In this document: piece after piece, positions 55,891 through 64,000 of the stretch | How the letters are laid out: each line of letters opens with the position of its first letter | Numbering within the stretch: the first letter of the stretch is position 1 | Assembly: GCF_963259705.1 (NCBI RefSeq) | Contig: NC_081841.1 | Location: 28,984,562-29,048,561 of the forward strand | Origin: Myotis daubentonii | Lineage: Eukaryota; Chordata; Mammalia; Chiroptera; Vespertilionidae | Direction: 5' to 3' | Length of the DNA: 64,000 nt | Notes under the pieces: model-generated | Database searches by the model: none | What the model saw: only the letters and a program-made list of their open reading frames with translations | Told to the model about the DNA's origin: nothing | Position numbers and translations under genes: made by a program

Positions 55891-57894
55891 CTGTAGAGGA
55901 GTGAAAAAATCTAGAAAGATAAGAATATACTGTTGGAGAAGATGAGGTAGGGGTTTAAAATTGATTTTGTAGCCACATTCTCCCTCATTTGCACCTCTCT
56001 TACTTAGTCTTTTCATCACAATGCCTAGTCCACAACAAAGATGTGATCAAATCTTGAGTAATAATACAATAGAGGGCTTTCACTAGAAATGTGGTGGGCT
56101 ATGCATGTCCCTGTATTAAGCCATTTAAAATAGAGAAATAGGCTTTGAAATCTTTTTAACACATATTTTTTTTGGGTAACAATGATAAAACATAAATGAG
56201 ATAATCAACAATAACCAGGCAATGATAGAATCTCTGGTATATGGTCTTTGATTTTTAAACATAAAGATATTTTTATTCTGGGTGGGTCTGGCCTAGATTT
56301 TTCATGACCTTACAAGATTTACTTGTACATCTCAGACTCTCTGATTTCTTAAAGAGATACAATGGACTAGACTGCTACTCAATCTCACTGACTTATTATT
56401 TATAGGGTAGAATTTTATTTTAGAATATAAAGCAAGGATTCACAATTTCTTTTGAAACACAAGCTCTATTTTAGTAAACATAGACATCACATGTACTTTC
56501 ATGTTACTGGAGAAAAATAAACCAAATACTGTGAATTAAAACAAATCGATCCATGAGAAAAGTGTTATTTTATTTGTAAATTACAGCCTGGTTCCCACCC
56601 TCACCAGCTTTAAGAATCAAAGTCTTAAATATTTGAAATTTTAGGTAATTTTAACATCGAAGAATAAAGAGAATCTATGTCAAAGTTATACTTAAAATGT
56701 TATGTTCAACATGTTGCCTAAAAATATCTTTGGTGTTTTCAGCAAAGATACTGTTACTTTTATCAACTCCAGGTCCTTCCTATCTTATACATGTTAAATT
56801 TTTTCTTCTACACAGATTGTCTTCAGTTTTAGTAACCCATTAATTCAAACTGAAATCTGAAAATTTAAGTTTTTGAGGATTAAATTGCAAAAGATTTAAT
56901 TAGAATATCTCAATAAGTAAGCAATCAACTTTGCATTATAACCTTGTATACTAATTTAGTTTTTTCACAATATTTTCATCATATCTACAAAACTTAGAAA
57001 AACAAAACCACTTAAAAGTTCAACAAATTTGTTCAAATGATAAATTTATAAGTGAAATAAATTACGGTAAAATATACTTTTCTTTGAACATTAGCTTTCA
57101 GAGAGCAGCAAATAATTTAAAAATCAAAGATTTCTAACCAAATATAAGGTTCTATTGGAATGTTTTTTAGTTCAATATAGGAAATTAAATTATTGGAGGA
57201 AACCAAAATGAAGCTAATAAATGAACAAGACTAAAGTTTCACTTTTCCGTACATTTAAACATGCTTTAGGCAGCATAGTAGCTAAGTAATCCTTAGTACT
57301 AAGAAATCGCCTAAATATTTTATTTCAAAGTGTAAAATTAGTATAACTTGATATTACAGCAGTGTATCTGATCATGTTCTCTAAAGAATAGAGGGACAAA
57401 GAATAGCAGATGTTGGGATAGCCTTGAAAATAAAAATCCACACATGTCTTTAGAGTCAAAACAATCAGTCGACTCTCACTTGTTTCTTTACTATTCCATT
57501 TCTGTTTGGTGTTCATGGGAATTGATTTCTGAAAAGGTTCAAAATTACTTAGATTTAATTTTAAAAGGGTTTTATATATATATATTTTCTTATAAAAATA
57601 ATTCAGGCTTACTTTAGAAGAGTAGGAAGACATATTAAATTAAAGTGAGATAAAACAATCGCTCATGCCATTCCCAGATAGAACTACCGCTATCATTTTG
57701 ACATTTTTTTTCCAATATTTTTCCAAGGTTTTGTTTGGCTATGGCATTTTTGTCTTTGCCCTTTTGTTATTGTTTTTATTTTAGCAATCATGCTTTTCTT
57801 TTCTGAAATTAGTGTTACATAGACAAAGATTGAAACCCAGAAGAGAACACAGTAAGTAGCCTCTCACCCCTCCAAAACTAGGCAAGGCATTCAA
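55891..57894. other. AT-rich unique stretch, 2 kb
   Basis: Nothing recognised. Confidence 0.4.
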
Positions 57895-57956
57895 CAGGAA
57901 AGGAAAGAATAAGAAGGAATGGGGGGATAAGGACACATATGTAATACCTTAATCAA
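57895..57956 (+). mobile_element. L1 3' UTR end, short
   Basis: GGGGGGATAAGGACACATATG then TAATACCTTAATCAAT match the last 60 bp of the young L1 3' UTR. An A-rich remnant follows the Helitron at 58379-58400. GGCATTCA at 57885-57892 and 58405-58412 may be a short TSD. Confidence 0.6.
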
Positions 57957-58378
57957 TCTATAATAATAAAGGCATAATATGCAAAGTGACCTAACGGCTG
58001 GACAGCAGAATGACCATCTGGACGACCACGCTATGACACCCATTGGCGCCAGGCCAGCCAAGATGGGTGCGATGCTATTGGTTGGGGGTCCCACCATCGC
58101 TCCATGATTGCCCTGCAGAGGAAACTCCAGGCCGCCAGCTGGCAGGCTGCAGTGGGTGGGCGGTACCTCCCTCTTTGGGGAGATTGATTGCAGAGCTTTG
58201 TGATCGATCACCCCAAAGAGGGAGGCCCAGGCTACCTGGCAGTAGCACTGTGGCAGGTGGGCGGGGACTCCCTCTGTGGGGCAATCGATTGCGGGCCTCC
58301 CAGACTGTGAGAGGGCGCAGGCCGGGCTGAGGGACCCCTGACCCCAGAATGCACAAATTTCGTGCACCAGGCCTCTGG
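57957..58378 (+). mobile_element. HeliBat-type Helitron
   Basis: 422 bp from TCTATAATAATAAAGGCAT to GCACAAATTTCGTGCACCAG and GCCTCTGG. The 3' CTAG has mutated to CTGG. Preceded by A and followed by T. The last 80 bp (CAGACTGTGAGAGGGCGCAG, then GGCTGAGGGACC) are shared with composite copies A-C. Both strands show open frames of 93-172 codons that are GC artefacts. Confidence 0.88.
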
Positions 58379-58403
58379 TAAAGAATTTAAAAACAAAGGA
58401 ATG

Positions 58404-59139
58404 GGGCATTCATTTTGACGTTTGACGAACTTGGTTAACTTTGACTTATGCAATAGATAAGTTTGCTTGTGATTTCAGGGTAAGGAGCTTTGCTCCATAG
58501 AGTCACTCAGAGATCCATGACTCAACCTCCTGAAACACTGCGAGTCCATGGCAGGGCAAGAAGGAATTGAAGAATTAGACATAAGGTTTTTACGACCTGA
58601 GCCAGGAAGTGGCCTGCACCACTGCTGTCCAGTGTTCCTTGGCAGGATTAGTCCCAGGGCCTTCCCCAATGGCAAGGGGGCTGAGAAACATAGGGGAGGA
58701 AATAGAACATGAGGTGGCCATCCCATTACCTACCAGAAATGGAGAAATGGAATGGAGAGATTTATGTTTGTGCACCTACATGAGTTCAATTTAAGTTTCA
58801 CTTTAGGTTTTCTTTCTAATTGCTCTGATTTCTCTGAACTCCTTCTACGGAACTCTGATCCCATTTATTATCTTAGCCCAATTTTTAGAAATGATGGGCA
58901 TAATTGTACATTGTCTTAAACTTTTACTTACCTGCTTCTTAACTGTCATTGGCTTTCCTCCACAGATTTGCATATACAGAATGAGTGTTAGGCAAACTTT
59001 ATTCCATAAATACTGGTCTATAACTTAAGTGTTATCCACAAGAGAAGCTGAGGGTTACTGAAATGTGGACTGCATTTTAATATTTTAATGGTATGTCTTG
59101 ACAAAATGGTTTTATATTTATGCCTCTACTTTGCTGGAA
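58404..59139. other. Unique stretch
   Basis: Nothing recognised. Confidence 0.4.
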
Positions 59140-59640
59140 TCACATCACTCAGTTGCTCACAGTCAATGGCTTCCCATACCTACAAGATAAAATCCACGCT
59201 CCTTGACATGACATATAAAATTCCCCAACATGTGGCCCTTGCTTACAACTCCTGTCTCATTTCTAGTCAACCTCTACCTGATGTTTCATGCTTTCAAAAA
59301 ACTTTTCGTTTCCTCAATACAGTGCACTGCTTTTCTTTTCAGTGTTTTTGCTTAGATCATGTTTCTGAAGGTCATGCTTTTTGCAGAACATATCACCATT
59401 TACTGATGAATTCCTAATCATCGGCCATGACTGGACACAGACAATCTTCTCCTGATGTGAGAAAATTGGGATCACTCCTTGCCTTATTTGCTTACACAAT
59501 GCCCTGTGCACATGTTTCCCTCCTTAGACTCCTAGATCTCAATGGACGCTAATGTCATTGTCCCCTCTACCACAGGGCGAGCTTCCCCAGGCCAGGATTG
59601 AGTCTAATTCATCTTGGGGACCTCATGCCTATCGTAATAA
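59140..59640 (+). mobile_element. L2 fragment
   Basis: AATGGCTTCCCATACCTACAA, GATAAAATCCACGCTCCTTG, ATGTGGCCCTTGCTTACAAC and later CATTGTCCCCTCTACC follow the 3' half of L2. The reading frame is decayed. Confidence 0.7.
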
Positions 59641-62600
59641 TTAATTTATGGCCTTGACTGTTAAATAAATGGAACCAATAGGTGGAAAATACCCTGAATG
59701 TCTTCCCTTTTTCTTTCACCCAGTCTCTGAAGTACACTCTTCAAACCCTGCCCTCTGTCTTCTTTATTTCAGTAATTCAATATGGGCTCTTCTAAAGTTG
59801 GAGGTTATAGAAAACATTAATGCAGAGTGATTTTAAATAGGAGGGAATATTGTACCGTGTTTCAAGGGTTGCTTTCTGCGCCCTGGTACAGAGGGGTCAG
59901 TTGACTTGAAAGTGTGCCTCAGGTCGGCACATTATGCTCCCTCTCACCTTAGTAGGCCTTTCAAACTAGTCTGCCTCTCCAAGAGCCAGAAGTGCAGAGT
60001 CTATGAGAAATGAATTATTAATATCTGATTTTCACAGCAATAGAATATTTTTACCCAAAGAGTAGCATTTCTTCCATGCTTTCAGACATACTTTCTTAAT
60101 GTAAAAGCCTGACCCTTTAGTAAGGTGTCTTTTTTAATCTCAGATTTGCTGACTTTAATAAACACACTGTTGTTACTTCTAATCAGCACAGAAGTTCGGA
60201 TTGGGAATTTTATGGTCAGATTAGAATCAAAACCACATGTGAATAGTGATGAATAAATATATAAAAAAGACTAAACATTTCGTATGTAGCAAATGTAGTT
60301 TTCAGGTAAATTCAAATGGAGGCTTATTTATTTTTTTCTGACTGAGTTTTCTCTGTATACGTATAAATCTCTCTTTGGCAAAAGGAAGACTTACACACAG
60401 TGGGAGACAATGCCAAGCTGTCTGTCTTCTTCGCTCTTACTTTGCCATCCCTTCAAACCACTCCATGGGCACAATCATACTGTTTGCCCTCTCTTTTATT
60501 ATAGCACATAAGATAATTTACCTCAGATATAGCTGAAAACATCTGTTTGCAGTGATTTGATATTTAAATATTGAACCATTCCAAATTTAAAAAATTAAAT
60601 CAGTTTTAAATTAAGTAATATTTATAAATGAATTTCAAGACTGCTGGTTATATGGTCATCTTTAAAAGATAGTCAATTTTCATTTGCTTTCTATTAAAAC
60701 TGCTCTTCCTTGAAATGATGAGGACCTCTTGTTCCTTGCCAGTCATCCTAGTCACTTACATGAACTCAAAATAAGCTATTTACAGTTCCCAAAATTCCAG
60801 AGAGCAATTTGTCTAGGGTAGTTTTTTTTTTTCTAGTGAATTTAGTCACTGTACATGTAGGACAGTGTGCATTAATTTTTGCATTGGTAAATGTGTAGCC
60901 ATGAGTATTCCTTTCTAATCTTTTCATAATGGATTAGCATCATGGTAATTCACCAAACTGCCTTTTGAAGGTTCTTTATTAAACCACAAAGGAAGAAAGT
61001 GATTTTCAAGCTTATCAGATAATCAAAAAACAAATACAGTGCCTCATTCTAACACAGGTAATCCCAATTCCGAAGATGCTTTGAAACATGGACTTTTTAA
61101 AACAACCTCCACAGAATGGATTTTCTGTATTGGTTCTAAAAGGGAAACCATCTAAGTGACACCTCTTGATGCCAAAAAAGAAGCCCATGTTGCTACATCA
61201 ATGCCCAGGGATACTCAGTGTAACTAAACCTGTTTTAGCCACTGCAGGTCTCCCCACCAGGAGCATCACAAGAGCTTCTCCAAGGTCCGGGGCATTGCAA
61301 AATTTCTTCTTATTGATGCTTTCCAGCTTGATGTGAGCTGCATGGTCTCAGGGATTCTTAAGGCACCACCAACCAATGATCTCTCCTTATAGTTTATCAA
61401 ATTGAATCCTCCTTTTCCATCTGCTCAAAAAGTATGCAATAACTTTAGACTAGAAGGACTCAACAGGAGTAAGCCTGTCAATGTCAATATAAATCAAAAT
61501 ACACTGTTTTCACAATGAACTGTTGGGCATTATGAGCACACATAAGTGATAAATCATGACCTTTGAACTCAAATGGCTTCATTCTATGTACTTAGAAATA
61601 TATGATATGGAAAATCATGAATGTTTCCTGAGAGATGGAGAGACCTGATTAGACTTATCTTCATTTACTATCATATTCTTCTGTTCATATGTTAACATGG
61701 ACTCATTTATTCAAGTTATCCATATCTTCTCTGATATGTTCACATTTAAACCTATATTGCATACTTTCTATGTGGCAGTCAGATTATTGAATGTTTTTTA
61801 TGGGTAAATTGACAAACGATATGAGGTAGGAATTATTATCTCTACAGATGAGATAATGAAAACACAATATTGAGATAGTTTGGCTACCATCACCTACCTA
61901 ATTTGCTAATGAGTCGTTATTTTAGCACAGGTCTATTCACATGGTCTGAAGAGATGGGGCACAGAGCAGGTGTGACACTCTGGGAGGGGCTGATAACAGT
62001 GAGGAGAGATAGGTGCTAAGGTTGGGAGTGATGGGCATAATACCCAGGGAAGGTGCCAAAAGGGAGAGGCTGGGGAAGAAGGCAGCCAGAAGCATGTACG
62101 CCTTTCCCAGTGTTATCCACATACTATTCCTGGTAACTTTCCAAATTTTCCACAACCTATGTGGCTGAGTTTTGTCATTGCAAAGGCTGGTAAGACTAGA
62201 CCCCAATACATAACAGAATGAGCCCAGAATTTTGACTCAGATAGATGTGAAGCAAATTCCTGTTTTCTTACTTAGCACTTATGTGTCATTAACCAAGTTA
62301 ATAATTTTACTGAGTTCTAGTTTTTCATTTTGTAAACATTTTAATATTTATTTCTCTGTGATTTAATTTTAAAAAAAGCACTTGGAAGTGTTGATTAGAT
62401 AGTGAATGCCCCATAAATTCTGTTTTTTTATTGTTTCTTTCTTCTGATTTTCTCCTCTGTCCTCCCCACCAATGAAAACTTTCTGACCACTTTTTATTCA
62501 GGCTCTCTCATCTGATATAATCTCCTCTGTATGTTTCTTTCTAATTTATAAATGTCAACAAAATGACATTTAACAGTTCTCAAGTTTTAGTTAAACCAAA

Positions 62601-63299
62601 TAAATACAGAGCTTAATACAAACTATTAGGGACATTACAAATGCCAGGCTTGGGGATAAGGTCTTCATGAGTGGCATTGTGGAACCAAAAGCTCAACCCA
62701 ACCCAAATCTGTTCTCCCTTTTTTGTTCCATCTCTTAGCAAATGATATTATTTACCCAATGGCCCCAAACAATACCTTTGTTACCATGCATTATTCTGTA
62801 TCCCTCAGCAACATTAGACATTTTTGACTATGGAATTCTTCTTGAAACACCCTCCACTCATGTTTCCTTGACAGCACACTCTCTAGAATTTCATTGGTTA
62901 CTGCTTAATCCCTGTTGCAGTTCCCCCTACTGGTATACTAGTGATGAATATAGAAGTCCTTGGAGACTTAATTTGGGCACCACTGCTCTGTTTCTACCCT
63001 GCTGGTCCACTTGGCCTTTTGGCTACAAGTATCCTCTGCAGGTTGATGACTCCCTGAATTCTACCTGTAAACCAAACTCTTCTCTGTTCTCCAGTCTCAT
63101 GTAACCAATTGCCTAGAAATGATATCTGTTGGCAACTTCAAACTATATGACCCAAATAGAATTTTGAATATTGCTTTCCACTAGTTCCTTTTCTAGTCTT
63201 TGCTATATCAATAAATGGCAAAAGTTAATTCTGAGTAATTATTTTTTTTCTTTACACCTCAGGCAATTCCATTAAACACTAATGTATCTCTTGAATTCA
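59641..63299. other. Unique stretch, 3.7 kb
   Basis: A weak MIR-like piece may lie at 61825-61920 (GATATGAGGTAGGAATTATT). The 62742-63104 plus frame of 120 codons has no recognisable domain. No gene supported. Confidence 0.4.
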
Positions 63300-64000
63300 T
63301 ATTTTCTCGGTCACCACCATCATCTTTCTCTCCTTGCAAGAGTCTTCTAACCTGTCTCTTTGCTTCTGTTACTGCCTCCTTCCAATGCAGTCTTTACATA
63401 GATGTCAGAATGATCTTTTAAAAAGGCAAATTAATTATGTCACATTCTTGCTCCAATAGCTTTGCCCTTATTAAAAAATAAAACTCTTTATTATGGTCTA
63501 TAAAATTAGCAAGATCTGCCTGATTTCTTCCACCTTGACCTTTTGACATCACATCATACCATGTTTTTCCTTGCTTACCATATTCTCGTCAGATCAACCT
63601 CTTTTCTGCTCCTCACTTATACCAAATTCTTTTCCATCTCAGGATCTCAGAAACATGGCTAGAACACTCTTCTTTTGTCTCATTGCATGGATGTTTCCTT
63701 CTCATCCTCCAGATATCAGCTCCAATATCATTTTCTCTGACATTCTTCTCTTGACCTTATAGAGTACCCTCTTTCCAAGTGATTCTTGTTTATATCAACC
63801 TACTAATTTAATTTCCATCCTGGCATAATAAAAATGATTCAATCATATTTTATTTTGTTGTTACTTTATGGTTTTGTTCATGCTTTCTTTCTCCTCCTCC
63901 TCCACTCCCCCCGCCCCCTCTAAATGTAAACTCCATAAGGGCAAAGACATTATCTAAATTTTCACCATTGTTTGTCAAACATCAGCACAGCCTCTGACCT
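63300..64000 (+). mobile_element. L2 fragment running off the window
   Basis: GTCTTCTAACCTGTCTCTTTG, CTTCCAATGCAGTCTTTAC, AGAATGATCTTTTAAAAAGG and TGTAAACTCCATAAGGGCAA, in order, are L2 3'-region landmarks in sense orientation, ending just before the expected 3' terminus. Confidence 0.75.

Overview
This window looks like ordinary intergenic or intronic DNA from the nuclear genome of a vespertilionid bat (Myotis-like). I reach that from repeat content, not from a gene. The window combines HeliBat-type Helitrons (5' TC..., palindromic GTGCAC-AAA/TTT-GTGCAC hairpin, 3' CTAG, insertion between A and T), tRNA-derived Ves SINEs, a SPIN-type hAT transposon, a second hAT foldback element, L1 copies of several ages, three solo ERV LTRs with 6-bp target-site duplications (TSDs), and old MIR, L2 and MaLR remnants. 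I found no host protein-coding exon, tRNA, rRNA or other RNA gene that I can defend. The longer open frames are L1 ORF2 remnants or chance frames in GC-rich Helitron repeats.

Layout. 1-5.5 kb: AT-rich unique DNA, a MaLR LTR, an L2 tail, an L1 whose 5' part is inverted (twin priming) and whose 3' UTR carries a Helitron, then a solo LTR (5026-5467). 6-7.4 kb: a composite Helitron. 8.8-9.6 kb: a minus-strand solo LTR. 10-11.8 kb: an old L1 piece split by a 140-bp polypyrimidine tract, then a young L1 with a 15-bp TSD. 15.2-17 kb: an L1 with a nested SINE and its TSD. 18.4-22.2 kb: a rearranged L1 cluster holding a plus-strand solo LTR of the same family as the one at 8.8 kb. 25-26.7 kb: L2, SINE, MIR, SPIN and the hAT foldback. 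28.1-29.2 kb: a second composite Helitron. 31-37 kb: mostly unique AT-rich DNA. 38.5-40.1 kb: a third composite Helitron, inverted. 41.2-43.8 kb: two Helitrons flanking an old L1. 44.6-47 kb: MIR and two Ves SINEs. 50-55.9 kb: two Ves SINEs, a 200-N assembly gap, and a MIR split by two Helitrons. 57.9-58.4 kb: a Helitron in an L1 tail. 59-64 kb: L2 remnants and unique DNA.

Two points stand out. (1) Three Helitrons share a composite design: a left unit that ends in an apparent Helitron 3' terminus is followed directly by a second Helitron 5' terminus, and the left unit begins with a compact CCAAT-box / octamer / YY1-like cluster. (2) Five Helitrons carry CTCF-core-like sequences, three of them as an inverted, convergent pair. 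Both suggest Helitron-dispersed regulatory modules. The motif matches are visible in the sequence. Any activity is inference.
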